Of a stretch of DNA of 64,000 bases, positions 1 to 12,152 are shown piece by piece. The position numbers and the translations under genes are program-made. The notes below the pieces were generated by a model. It had not been told where the DNA came from. It saw nothing but the letters and a program-made list of their open reading frames with translations, and searched no databases. The stretch is from Aphis gossypii (taxonomy: Eukaryota > Arthropoda > Insecta > Hemiptera > Aphididae): positions 82,492,604 through 82,556,603 of the forward strand of contig NC_065531.1 in assembly GCF_020184175.1 (NCBI RefSeq), in the 5' to 3' direction. Each line of letters starts with the position of its first letter. Positions within the stretch are counted from its first letter, which is position 1.

Positions 1-3000
1 TAAATAATAATTCAACGCCAGGCTGAAGACGCGACTATGTACCGCAGCAGGTCAGTCTACCGTGACCGGCTCGGTTTTCTGTCAACATATTATACACACA
101 CGCGTATAAATAAGGAGAAGGTGCCCCATTTTGGCATTCTTTCATTTCTTTTCTGCAGCTGTCATCTTAGCGTATTATAGTCGGCAAATCCCTATCGTAC
201 AAACAGTCCCCCCCCAACAGTTTCCTCTGACGACCATGATTTATGCTACACGAGAGCATTATATAGTATTTGTGTATTATATTATTATATATTTACCTTC
301 AAATAAAAGTAAACTTATGGGGTTTTAAAAAGCCTCAACTTATAGGTATACATTTCAAGTGTAAAGTAAACAGCCGTAGGTAAATTACTCATAATGTTTG
401 AATTTTAATCAATTGAACCAGACAAATAATTTTCAGATTTAAAAACTACTTGATATAATCATTACTATAAATAAAGCATTTTTAAATCGAAAGTAGGTAC
501 CTATAGGTAACCATATTACAATGATTATTTTATTTACAATTATTACTAACAAACGATTATGATGATTTATACACGTCCTCGAGTGTGAACGGAAATGGAA
601 AATTATTCCTATACGCCGACAAGACTCGTTTTTCACACAACATTTAATAGTAATGCTGATTTGCCCAGCGAATAATACTGAACGGAGGACCATTATAATA
701 ATACCAGAATGTGCTGCGGGCAAAGTGGTTGGAATTGAATGACATCAATCATCAGCAGACGGACGTTTTATGTACCGCGTGCTAATGACGTTTCCCTCTT
801 ACGACTCTAGGCAACCATATCACAAAATAATAGAAAAACCGACCATTGTGGCCAAAAGACAAATCGTTCAAACCCATTGAGGTCTAAGCCGTTTAAGCTT
901 TTTACTAACAGAGCGTTGACATTTCCAAATCCATTGTAAACTTATCGTTTATACTTAGTACACGAAAACTCTACCAATATACTTATGTGAATTATTAATA
1001 CTAGGAGCTTATTAAATAATACACAAAATGTATATAGACTAACTCGTAAAAAACGTATAGTATACAAAGCACTTAATAACCAAGATTCACAATAAAGAAT
1101 TTATTATATTTTAATATTTTATTTTTAGCTATAATTACATAGCGTAATGTAAGTTTCATCACGATTTTCAACATCATTATAAACTTTAGTTCTAATGTGG
1201 TTTAATAACACGCATAAAACAATCGAACAAGTCTATTGAATAAAGTTATATATACTATACTGTAATGTTGTGTTTTAAACAATAAAACATATTGTTACTA
1301 ACACGAATCACACTATATATAGTATCCAATCATCGTCAAGTATCTAATACTCGATTGTCGAACTCCTCGGTCACGAGTGTCGTTGAGTAATGGCCTTTCC
1401 AGACATGCGAGCTTTGGCGTTCATAAGAGCGCCGCAGCCGTATACTGTAAAGGTGCACGCGGGATGGCAGAAATTTACGCATTCGATTTTCTCTCCCTTC
1501 CGGTACAAGACCCTTTATTACAGTTTAAGGAAGCGAACTTCCTCCCGCTCACAACCACCACCCAATCCGCCTACCACGAAAGAAAACCCATTACACAATA
1601 TTGGGAAACATTCACGAGAGACACGCTGCACGACCAATTTCCCAAGACGACAGCGTCTACAATGCGGATCACCTCTTTCTTCCCCACCCCTTAAAAACAC
1701 TACCACCGTAATTTATTTACGCCGACAGTCTCTTTACACTCCCGCACAAAATAATACGTGAGATTATTGAATGCAAATAGACCGTCGCTAGCTCACTGCA
1801 GACACATGCAATCCCGACTCTAAAGGTGTAATACGTTAACGATTTATAGATCCACGTGTGTACAGTTATTTTTTCTTAGTCTATCGGACTGCATAAATCT
1901 TCCGTGAGCTTATCGTGAATGCGCGACGGTTTATACATATATAATATATATATATATTTTATTATAATACGTAATGCATATCCGTGTGTATAACGGCGTA
2001 AAATCGTTACGGACAAGAATGACTTGCGTGATGCCAAGATCGTGGTAAAACGAGGATTAGGTAATTAAACAAATATTATTATTATTATAGGTTATATGTA
2101 GCATGTTGATATGACAGTATTTTTTCTAATTTATATTTTATACACAGGTGCCTACAATCATAAATACATTATTTTTCATTATCGATTCTTACAATACAAA
2201 CTAATTTATAGTTTTATACAACATACCTACGTAGATTTTTTTCAAATAATAACAGTACCAACTAGATAGATATTATAATTATTAAACATAAACTATTTTA
2301 CTTTAAACTTCTGGTTGAAACGTCGGAAGATTGAAAATATACAGTTCATAATATTTAATAAATTAGTAAAATTAGTATTATGCATTTAAAAAATTGCATG
2401 ATATTAAAACTTAATTTTAGTTAGTTAATGGCTTGTAGAAAAAAAATGTATAACATTGATCAAAATTTATCAGATTGTTAACAAAAAATATAAGTAGTTT
2501 TTATTGAAGTTTTTTATTCATCAATAATACAGCACATTAATAAAATACTAGAAAAATAATTATAATTACTGCTATAAATCGATTTACTTTGAGAAATGCT
2601 GCAGTCATGTAGTTAATGATCATACTTAATAGTTTATACGGACATTAGTCACGATGGTCATGTTTAAATGCGTTGCCAATAATCGTGACCAGTAAATATA
2701 ACAGATTTTACCGATATTTAATACAATACTTGGATTACTATATTAAGAAGATATCAACCAATAGGAATTTGTCACGATTTCGTCAAAAATATGGGACTAC
2801 TTTTTCCGTAATTAACGCATTAAAAAATTGTTCAAATGAAATTATGTAAAATTTAAGTTTCAGATAAATAATATGTAGGTATAACACTTCAGCCACAGCT
2901 TTTGACAGTTTTATCGTCACAAACAGAGTATTTTCTAAAATCATAATTAGATTGCTTGTGAGGAAGAATCTTTTAAATATATATACATTATACACACACA

Positions 3001-3570
3001 CAGGAACGATGAAGAATTCATTTAAGTATATCACGCCACCCCAAACCAAAAACCTCGTAATCCCGTTTTCCTCTCCACCCCATCAAACACCAACACCAGT
3101 AGGCAAGTCTGTCCACAAATTTAATTTCCCGGTTCGGTTTTGCTTGACGAAACTCAAACGAGGGAGTATCTTTTGTGTTTAAATTGTCTGGAATTTCAAT
3201 GCATTTCCCAAACGGAATTTTAGAAGAAAAACACATCAAATGAAAGAAGCGTGCTAATATCATAAAAAAAAAATACAAGCCCTTAACATAGGTATATAGT
3301 TGTAACTTTTTAAAGGATCTGATATTCCCTAGTGAACGTGTCTAAAATGATATTATTTCAATACAACCTTTTTAAAAAACTCATGGATGTATAATAATAT
3401 GTATTGTAGGCTGCGCTATAACTTAATAAATTAGTGTTATAGAACAGTCTATAACTAATTACTATGCAACAAAGTTGGAATTCAGTATTATAATGGTTAT
3501 ACTCGAAATATAAGAATCTTGATTGGTTGAATTTTATAATATAAAATCATATGAATTACCAATTTATATT
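1..3570. other. No gene recognised; AT-rich DNA with one GC-rich block at about 1,370-1,780
   Basis: The GC-rich block is open in two plus frames (from 1377 and 1390) and one minus frame, with no recognisable domain or consistent splice sites. It may be a conserved element or an unproven exon of the minus-strand gene. The remainder is AT-rich. A minus-strand ATG frame at 3018-3263 (81 codons) has no family resemblance that I can see. Confidence 0.5.
1935..1957. repeat. (AT)n microsatellite
   Basis: An AT dinucleotide run with one interruption. Confidence 0.8.
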
Positions 3571-4020
3571 AAGGGGATTAAAAGCGGCGATTTTCTTTTT
3601 GTCTAACACAAGCGCAACATAATATTATAGATGTGTTTCATTTCCAACGTACCGATTGATATAAATGATATAATGAAGCGATAAGAATTCTGAAAACAGA
3701 CATGAATTTTTCGTCAAGTCTATTTGATATCGACTTTCTCACATATTTTATATTATTCCCCCCCCCCCCCCCAAAATCCTAAAAACAATATATTAAAAAA
3801 GAGTAATTAAAAAATCAACATATTTCAATATTTGGAGAAGTTTAGATCGAAAAATCAAAAATGTGAGAAAATCGATCTCAAAAAGACTTGACGACAATTC
3901 ATCTCTGTTTTAAGAATTCTTATTGCTTCATTATACCAACGTTGGAAATATAACACGTCTATAATCCTTTGTTGCGAGTGTGTTAGATAAAGACAGAAAA
4001 TTGCCGCTTCCATCCCCTTG
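3571..4020. mobile_element. Foldback (long inverted repeat) element with poly-C loop
   Basis: The left arm (3571 to about 3745) and the reverse complement of the right arm (about 3865-4020) align for roughly 170 bp at about 80% identity by eye. Shared blocks include AAGGGGAT at the tips, AAGCGGC, TCTAACACA, TTTCCAACGT, ATAATGAAGC, TAAGAATTCT and GTCAAGTCT, ending near CTCACAT. The loop of about 120 bp contains 15 consecutive C residues (3758-3772). No coding frame is present. The structure is that of a non-autonomous foldback or MITE-like repeat. No convincing target-site duplication was seen. A transcript would form a long hairpin. Confidence 0.8.
3758..3772. repeat. Poly-C tract (15 nt)
   Basis: There are fifteen consecutive C residues in the loop of the foldback element, in a region otherwise very poor in G and C. 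Confidence 0.95.
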
Positions 4021-4766
4021 AATTATTGTACTAATTTAGTTATCTAAAGATTATCCTAAGTTTCAACAATAATGATTGATTCTTTATATCAAAAATACCA
4101 ACAGGAATTCCGAAACATTAAAATGAACGTTAAATATTATATTATCATCACCATATTATATATAACATAACTGATTAAAATTATACTATTTCTCTTTTGT
4201 TTAATTTTTAAATAAACATATCAATTTATTTAACATGTTTTTACCAATTCTATTTTATAAATACATTATTCCATTAGATCTTTCCATTGTGTGTACATAG
4301 TAAATTAAAGGTAAATAAGACAATAACCAAAACAATGTACACAACCAATATTAATCAAGGCCGTATATCATAATTTATAACCTTACGTAATGTATAATCA
4401 CCATATAGTATTCTTAACATATTTTCTTGGAACAATATGTTTTTAAAAACGAAATATTGAGGTTCATTTTTCTCACCTGAAATAAAAAAATAAAAATCGT
4501 AATTATTTAAACCTATTTATTTGGTATTAATTATTATACTAAATTATTTACATATATTATATTAATAATATGAACACGGACACACGGTTAAGTTTATTAA
4601 TTTGAATTGATAATTTTCATTCAAAACCATCTTGTAACATATTTTTAGTAACACAACACTTCTATAATTAATATTTATTTAAAATAAAACAATTTTTTTA
4701 AAAATAATATTACATTAAATACTAAATCTAGACATAAATAAGAATAAATATTAATTTTTATATTAT
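4021..4766. other. AT-rich spacer between two repeats
   Basis: I see no gene, structured repeat or splice-bounded frame here. Confidence 0.6.
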
Positions 4767-5572
4767 ACTAGCTGACCCCGTGCATTTCAATGCCTATTAA
4801 AAATGCCAATTGTATAATACGATTCTAGCTTAGTTTAATTTGTTATTTAATATTCAGTTTAACGGTGTTCAAAATTTAAACATTTTCATTGGCCATTTTG
4901 AATCTCAAAAAACTTTTGCAAGCACCACTTTAAAATGCGAATTTTATAAAATGCTTTCTTATTGCACACTAAATTTGTGGTAAGAATGTACTGTGGAAAT
5001 TGCAAGCCTCGATCTATCATTGTTCACGCTCTACGTTTATCAGTCAGTGAGTTAGTCAGGTTATATTATAGTCATTCCGCTTGGCGTTGCCGGTGAGTCT
5101 CTACTGATTATGCCAACAGAATATATTATCAGGTAGGCAGACCTCGCGAGATGTGTACGTAAGTTTATAATTTCTAATCCTTAAGTTTCAGAGTTATATC
5201 AATTTTTTCACTACAGTGGATTAGATACAATAATGTGCCATCTCGTGGGTTTTTATACAGTTTGTACTTTGTATAACAACCAGACTTATGTGTTACACAT
5301 TCACCACTTTATTATTACAAGTAATTGTTATCAAAAATCAACAGCAACTATCTATAAACAAGAATTTCCAATTTTCAATTTCTATCGTAAATCTGTCCGT
5401 CCGTCTGTTTTAACACCTACCTGGGTGAAGGTAGAAGGGTGAAAAAGACCTATTCTCATACCCACCAAATATATAAAAAAAAATTAAACCAAATCAGCCC
5501 AACCATTCTCAATTGATAAATTACTATACATTTTTCACACCATTTTTATGTATATATATATATATATATATA
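4767..5572 (+). mobile_element. Decayed interspersed repeat, retroelement-like, ending in (TA)n
   Basis: The block opens with ACTAGCTGACCCCGTGCA, contains CTGTCCGTCCGTCTG (about 5393-5408) and the stretch AAATCAGCCCAACCATTCTC (about 5491-5510), and ends in an 11-unit TA run (5551-5572). A GCTGACCC start, tandem CCGTC units and a variant of ATCGGTCCAGCCGTTCTC near the 3' end are marks of abundant insect dispersed elements as I remember them. The exact class (non-LTR, SINE-like or Penelope-like) is not resolved. The 69-codon frame at 5233-5442 has no recognisable domain. Confidence 0.5.
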
Positions 5573-6364
5573 GACTATTTTTATTATTATTTTATTACTA
5601 ATTTATTTGAAAATATAATAAGTCCCGTTGAACAGGTACATGTAGGAAGTAGGGACACATGATTTAAACGCATAGATAACGAAGCAGGCATACTATATTA
5701 TATAGCTAATATCATTGTTTTATATTTTTTTTAACTATTAAATAAAATATATCTATTATAATTATAATACTTACAATTACATTATGGTAAATAAATTATA
5801 TATTATTGTCGAAAGGTTATAAATGAAATAAATACAAACTTTTTAGGCTTGAAGTTATACAATTCTTTGTTAAAATTAAAAAAAAAATACTAACAGAAAA
5901 TAGATAAATTTTGTCATTTTTATTTATCAAAAATAATTCTATACCTGTGTATTATTTAATAAAGTACTTCAAACGATATTATTTATTTTAATGATATTCT
6001 TAATTCTCTACCAACAAAATATTAAGAACCAGGATTTCCGATAACACTTAATTATTATAATCTTAAAGTTTATAGAACAATTAAGAAACAACGAAAACTG
6101 TTATTAATCACAATGAGAAAACGAAAGATTATTTTAATTAAGACCTATGATGCATTTTTGTAAATTACAGACTCATGATAATGATAATTATTTTGTTTTT
6201 TAAATTTAAATTGTTTATAATTATTTTTCACTAGCGGAGACATCAATAATAGGTCTTATCAAATATATCTGTAATCTATATTGATTTATACCTATTCAAT
6301 AACTTATTCAATTTTGAATATTTCTAAAACATAAATATTAGCTGTGTAAAATCGCAATTCATAC
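5573..6364. other. AT-rich DNA downstream of MRH exon C
   Basis: The rest of the MRH domain (the C-x-Y-x-F-x-W element) would be expected downstream on the minus strand. I looked for it here and did not find it. Confidence 0.5.
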
Positions 6365-6562
6365 ATAGATATAAAAATAAAAAGAAGCAATCAAATTGTA
6401 TTTGTTTTAAAAACATTGGTCCGCTGGTAACTGCTGCGCTCATTATTATTCGAACGGTATTATCGTTCTCAAGGGTATAATTCAGTTTAGGTTTTTGTAC
6501 ACGTACTTTTTTACGAAAAGAAATAAATAAATTCGTTTGTCGGCAATTCTTTATTGTTGCCA
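6365..6562 (-). CDS. MRH-domain protein, exon C (3' end uncertain)
   Basis: The acceptor ACTCCACTCTTAG|TG at 6562 enters in phase 1, matching the exit of exon B; the joined codon is GTG (Val). The joined order FCGKLNPPCP-VATIKNCRQ gives C-x6-C-x7-C, the spacing of an IGF2R repeat. Beyond it come KLNYTLENDNTVRIIM, resembling the strand motif KLTYENG...L, and LKQIQFDC, resembling the conserved I-x-F-x-C strand. The cysteine normally found in the G-x-x-C turn between them is absent; the equivalent stretch reads SAAVTSGP. The placed donor CTAT|GTATGA (phase 1) is only moderate. The frame would otherwise continue 13 codons to a stop at 6324. The final C-x-Y-x-F-x-W...AC element was not found. This could be a divergent non-M6P-binding MRH domain, or the last exons may lie to the left. 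Confidence 0.6.
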
Positions 6563-9500
6563 CTAAGAGTGGAGTTTTCTATTTCCGTTTTATGAAATCG
6601 TCAAAATACATTATTATCCGGATATCGCACACGAAACGTTGCAAAAACTATAATAAACTATTAAAAAAATCATATTTTGAAAAGCCGCCACATATAATGA
6701 TAAAAACAATGCAATATTGTTTGGTTTAAAAAAAACAACATCAAACTAAACATTTTTCCTGTAACCAAAAACCACATGAAAGTTTCATAAAATAGCAAAA
6801 GGTGTTTGATTCATAATGTTTTTTAAATATACTATTATAGTAAATTAAATAATATATTAGTATATTATATTTTTTATTTCAATAATACTTTCTAAAGTAC
6901 TGACTAAGAAGAAAGGATTTTGGGCCTATCTAAAATTCTAGCATAATTATCAGGACAATTGATGATGATGTTATTGGTATAATGGTACCTTTAAAACTTT
7001 ATAAACATTTAAATAACAATAACCCAATAATTTATAACTATATTATTGTATATTTAAGTATCATAATAATGTCAAAAGATATAGGTAATTATTTTTGATT
7101 ATAAAAAACGAAATAAATAAACGCATGTGAACAAATATTACTAAGCGTGTTACGAAGTACCTACTTATTTTTTATGATGACTTAACTATTTATGAGTAAC
7201 ATAGATACAAAGATATATTTATTATTATATAAAACATTTATTTAATTTACCTTAACACTCAATATTATATATAAAAAAAACCATAAATATTTTTAGAAAT
7301 GGCCAAAGCAAGAAGCTGAAAAATGTATTTATATAATTTTATAAATATGTAATTTAAAAAAATTGAAGTCCGTGTTATATATATAATACAATACATTATA
7401 TACAAAAGCAAACATGTCAAGATCCTACAAAGCCTATAATATCTTATGGGTACTGTATAGACAATATACATAATATATATTATAAAAGCTATATTTATTT
7501 TTAACAGATTAATCAATTAAATTATAATTAGCAAAGAGTTTACTCGAAATCAAAGTTAAAATATAAAACGAAGTGATTACCAGGAAAGAATTTATAATAA
7601 TCAAATTGGCCGGGGGGCAAATTCTTTGTCTACCTAAACGTGTAAACAATACACACGGAATTCGCTGACCAAAAGTGTTCCGTAAAAGCTACGCGTTTTC
7701 GGACATTGGTTAGGGTGCTAGGCGAATTATCTTGAAGGGTGCATTTGTGGCCCTCATCCTTGGTCGACAAACGAACGTGCTTGGAACTCCGAAGAAGGGA
7801 TCTAACATCAACCCCAGTTATTACGGCAAAAAGAAAACCATATAGATATGAAAAGAGGGTTATAAAGGGATTCACCTCAAGGAAGAACCGAGACGAGAAA
7901 ATCGATAAGACTTCTATACAACTCTAAACTGCAGCGAGTTTTTCCATTGCACATAATATCTCAAGCGAACATTATTTAATATCTACCACATATTATACGA
8001 TCATGTATATAATAATATTAAACCACAGAAGTTAAATACACCACGAAATATTCATAATAGTTTTCAACAAAAAGTTGAAGCGCCACAATAGAAAAAAAAT
8101 ATTCACAATACTCTTGATCTTTGCATGGGAACATTCAATTTATTTGAGAATTTATATATTTTAAATTGGAATAGAATCTAGAAATATTGAAGCATTTTAA
8201 ATTTTCAAACGGGATTTTACAACAGTAAACATTAACAAACAATAACTATATTGAACTTAAATAATAAAATCATAAAAACATAAAAACAAAACAAATATTT
8301 TACATGGAATTTGTAGCTATATTTGATAGATTATATAATTTTATAGCATTAATCTAATTACTATTTTGTCATTATAATCTAATAGAACTACTAGCTCTAA
8401 ATACATTTTAAAGTACAAGTATATTTTTTTTATATCTCAAATTCAGTACAACAATATGTTTATTATGGGTTTTCATACACGTAAAATACTTTTGCTTTGT
8501 TGTCTACAACAAAGAAAGATAAACGCATTTCAAAGAAAATTACACACTTTGATAGAGAGTAACGATGACGGTAGAGTCGCCTACGGGAATAGAAAATCAC
8601 AACCTACAAAAGTTTGGTCAATAAATACAAAATACCATGTCGTTTTGACAAATAATACGTTTATAAAAACATTGTTACACAAGTTTTAACCCAAAATCAT
8701 CTAGAGGCAAAAAATTAAGTGACTTACATGAAATGCATTTTTAAGCAACAAAGTCATTAAACAACGAGATAAAAAATACTAATTATTCTTCTACCTAATT
8801 TATACTACTAAATTACAGCCACTTAAAATTCGTTTAACAAGTACACATACACATAATTTATAGAGATAAGAATTAAAAAGCGAGCAGATACCCTAATAAA
8901 AAAATAGTTTCTTAGTTTATAAAATTATTTTTTAGGTCTAAATCAAAGTCAACTTATATATTAGATACCTACATTATGTTTAAAACAAAAATTTTAATAC
9001 ATTTAAAAGTCGTTTTTATATTAATATATTAATTAATACAGCCATTTAAACTATAAATTTTAATTATTTCTCCTTAATTTACATAATCACTCATTAGTCA
9101 ATACACACTTAATCAGTATAAATTAGTAATTCGTAAAAATAATTAAAATTATTTTGTAGTTACCAGTGTATTAAACAAACCTCAACACAAAAATTGGTGA
9201 TTTACCTAAATCATTTTATTTTATAACAAATTACACTGTACACTTGAAATATAATTTATAAGTAGCGTTCAATATTTAGAAACGCTGTTTTATATAAAAT
9301 AAAGGGAAAAAATCATGAAAATACCCATGCAAGTGCATAATATACATTTGTACTAAATCGACATTTCTGAGACCATGAAAATAATAATATACCCATATTT
9401 ACTATTACGCTTTATTTGCATAATAAATATGAATAAAGATAGCTATACTAATAAGTATTTACTTATAATTGATATAACTATATAAGTACAATAATATAGC

Positions 9501-11012
9501 AATTGTTTTTGTTAGTTTTAAAAATAAGTTTTACTAATGTATTGAAGACAATCCATTTAAATTCTAAAAAATGTAAAAATGATGTTTATTCCCATTCTAT
9601 ATTAAATTACACAATATTCACCAGTAAGAAACTACACAACATACCGTAGTAGAAAAGACTTGATGCGCGTCACAACGTATTAAGCACGGTTCTCGAGGTG
9701 TTTATAATATATACATCTTAATAATACGAGCTGTGGATACTAAACATGTCTATAATGTAACATAACGTCTATGTATATTATTTATGTAAATGTGTAAAAT
9801 ATAAAGAAAAAAGAATAATGACACTATAACTATAACTTAGCAGCTCGCTTAGTAGTAACACAAATGTCAAAGTTACCTATTTCTTTTTATTATTATTTCC
9901 TTTGAATGCTTTCATTATAATTCATACAGTTTTTATGAAATTGAATATGATAAAAATATTATTATTACTTATTTATAAAATAATGGAAAACAAAACAGTT
10001 ATTTTTTCACTAATAACCATGTTTCTTTTATATTATTATGTTCTTAATATTAATTCTTATTATAATAAAAATAAATATTTTATTACTTTTAGAATCCATT
10101 ATTTTTTTTTTTTTTGTATATATTGATCTGTGATCAACAAATTGATATTATAAAAATTTAACTTCATTTAATTTTTATTTTGTAAATGTTTGTTAAAAAT
10201 ATAGATATAAACAAAAAAGTTGTTATAACTCATATAACAACGTTATTAATTAAATAAACAATTTTATCAACTATAGGTATTAGGTACACAAACTACTATA
10301 ATAAATTAAAAACATTAGAAATTCGATATTAAAATAATAAAAATAATAAAAAGACAAATAAATAAAATACAACCGGAATAGATTAACTAATTACTGAATT
10401 CTATAATATATATTATAACAAAATTACTCACAATTTCTATATTTTCATTTACAAATACACTTTGTTATTTTTATTTTTATTTTTTTTTTTTTACAGAAAA
10501 CAAGCAATTCTTTAATGATATTCGATTATTTTTAATAGACATTCTCAGCAACATCATTTGAAATTTTGCCTAATAGACCAACATAAGGTGTGTAGTACAA
10601 TGAACATTGTTTGACATTGATTGAAAGGAAAACTTTAGGGTCTATACTCTATAATATATATAATAGATATATATATATATATATTATGAAATTTATAGAT
10701 AAATATTAAATATGTTTATATTACAGTAAACTATAATATAAACACATTTTTTAGTTTATTTATTTTTGCCAATTATTTATAAAACATGTATGTTTGCATC
10801 TTTTACAAGTACCTACGTAGTTAAACAACAAGAGAATGAAATAAAATATATAATAATAATTATTATACAATTAATAATCATAGGTCTTTTAAATTATGAC
10901 ATAATTTATCTCAAGATTGCTTTTGAGCACGAATAGCCGAAACATTAATTGGTAGGGAGAAATTAATACAAACATATAACAACTTAGTTCTTAGAGAGAA
11001 CGTCTACCTCAC
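6563..11012 (-). other. Proposed intron between MRH exons B and C
   Basis: This is a phase-1 intron with donor GTGAGG and acceptor CTCTTAG. It is mostly AT-rich, with a GC-richer block at about 7,600-7,940 that is open on both strands and a smaller one at 8,500-8,640 with a good minus-strand acceptor (TATTCCCGTAG) but no adequate exon after it. Confidence 0.5.
10667..10684. repeat. (AT)9 microsatellite
   Basis: An uninterrupted AT run in the interval between MRH exons B and C. Confidence 0.9.
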
Positions 11013-11125
11013 CTGGACAAGGAGGGTTCAACTTACCACAGAAATGAACGTAGTAAGTATAATAGGGTGAATGAGAATTTATGTCTATAAGACCAAATGT
11101 TCCACGAGGGTTGAAAATCCTTAAA
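11013..11125 (-). CDS. MRH-domain protein, exon B (CI-MPR/IGF2R-like repeat core)
   Basis: This is a 113-nt exon with good splice sites. The acceptor is CTATATTTCTAG|TTTAAG and the donor is TGTCCAG|GTGAGG. It enters in phase 2, leaves in phase 1 and has no stop in frame. It encodes RIFNPRGTFG, then LIDINSHSP, then YYTYYVHFCGKLNPPCP. The last stretch closely resembles the IGF2R repeat motif YTYYFRVCGKL, followed a few residues later by a second cysteine (C-x6-C). MRH domains form a beta-barrel that binds mannose-6-phosphate or other glycans in lysosomal enzyme receptors (IGF2R, M6PR, insect LERP), ER lectins and ATG27-type proteins. I cannot say which subfamily this is. The exon fits exon A upstream and exon C downstream in reading phase, which makes chance unlikely. 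Confidence 0.75.
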
Positions 11126-12027
11126 CTAGAAATATAGGTACCTACTTCTGATTATTGCTTAGCAAATTTCCTTGTTGAAAACTGCAAACCACAAAGTAAT
11201 GTAAACATTTCTACATTTATTTTTGGCATCAAAAATAAAAACTTTAAAATATTTTTAAATACCAAAATACTATAGTTAATACACATACCATAATTATGCT
11301 AATTATTAACTAGTAAACTAGTAGTAATTTATTTATTTAGTAGATACAATAAATAAATCAATAATTCAAATTGTATATAATTGAATTTAATCGCATTTAA
11401 ATTTTTTATTTTGAATTATTTCATTAAAATTTGAAGTTATCGAGTTTATTTTATTAAATATACATTATATTCTATTAATACATTTGAATTTTGAATTTAA
11501 TAAATTCTAAACTTTTGTATTACAAACATACCTACCAGCATAAATATTTTTATCTACTTAATATATAAATAAATAAATGTGTTATTGTATAAAACAAAAA
11601 CGTGAAAACTATAGGTAGGGACAAAAATTTATATTTTTAAGTCATAACAGTTTTTTCTAGGTAAGCTATAAATTAATTTTATATTCTCATGTATATTCTA
11701 TTTTCTATTTCTAATTTTTCATTATACAAAACTTCTGAACTACCTATCTCAAAACACATTCATAATTTTATTCATCACATTATAACATTAAAATCAAATA
11801 TTAATTAATAAATGATGAACAATGTACATTTAAAGAAATAGGATAAGTAACTATGACTTTCTATATATAATAAATAAATGACAAATCAATATTTTTTTTT
11901 CATTTTTCCCCGTTGACATATATATAAAAAAATTGATTTAGAACATACTAGGTATGTAGTCACGAATCATTGAACCTTATAGTCATATAACGAATACCTA
12001 ACGTAAACAGCCGTACATTCCCTCTAC
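11126..12027 (-). other. Proposed intron between MRH exons A and B
   Basis: This is a phase-2 intron of about 900 bp with donor GTAGAG and acceptor TATTTCTAG. It is AT-rich, with nothing else recognised. Confidence 0.5.
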
Positions 12028-12152
12028 CTATTCACCCACTCATCATTAATACACTTTCCGGATGTGTCCGAATAGAGCAACCCTTTCGACCGAGCGCGTG
12101 CACATCCATCCGGTGGCGCACGCGATCCAACCAAAACGACAATACAATACAT
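12028..12152 (-). CDS. MRH-domain protein, exon A (N-terminal part of the domain; 5' end uncertain)
   Basis: This open frame in a CpG-rich patch runs from an ATG at 12152 (MYCIVVLVGSRAPPDGC...) through SGKCINDEWVN to the donor AATAG|GTAGAG at 12028, leaving phase 2. Exon B, about 900 bp downstream, starts in phase 2; the joined codon is AGT (Ser). The Cys in GKCINDEW fits the first cysteine of an MRH repeat: after joining, 36 residues separate it from the Cys of FCGKL in exon B, close to the spacing I recall for IGF2R repeats. The 5' end is ambiguous. It may be a true start with a short hydrophobic leader. It may also be an internal exon entered in phase 1 after ACCGACAG (near 12184) or after TCGAAAG (near 12083), and either entry would accept the signal-peptide exon at 39.7 kb. 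A TCAGT initiator-like motif lies near 12,248. Confidence 0.45.

Noticed and set aside
439..723. 94-codon minus-strand frame
   Set aside because: It has a non-ATG start and Ile-rich composition typical of AT-rich chance frames.
1377..1761. Two overlapping plus-strand frames of 105 and 123 codons, and a minus-strand stretch reading SCSVSLVNVSQYC that faintly recalls the end of an MRH domain
   Set aside because: Several frames are open at once in a GC-rich block, the resemblance lacks the Trp and has the wrong spacing, and the acceptor is weak.
3018..3263. 81-codon minus-strand ATG frame (MILARFFHLMCF...)
   Set aside because: It has no domain, no supported splice sites and no resemblance to a known family; chance is likely.
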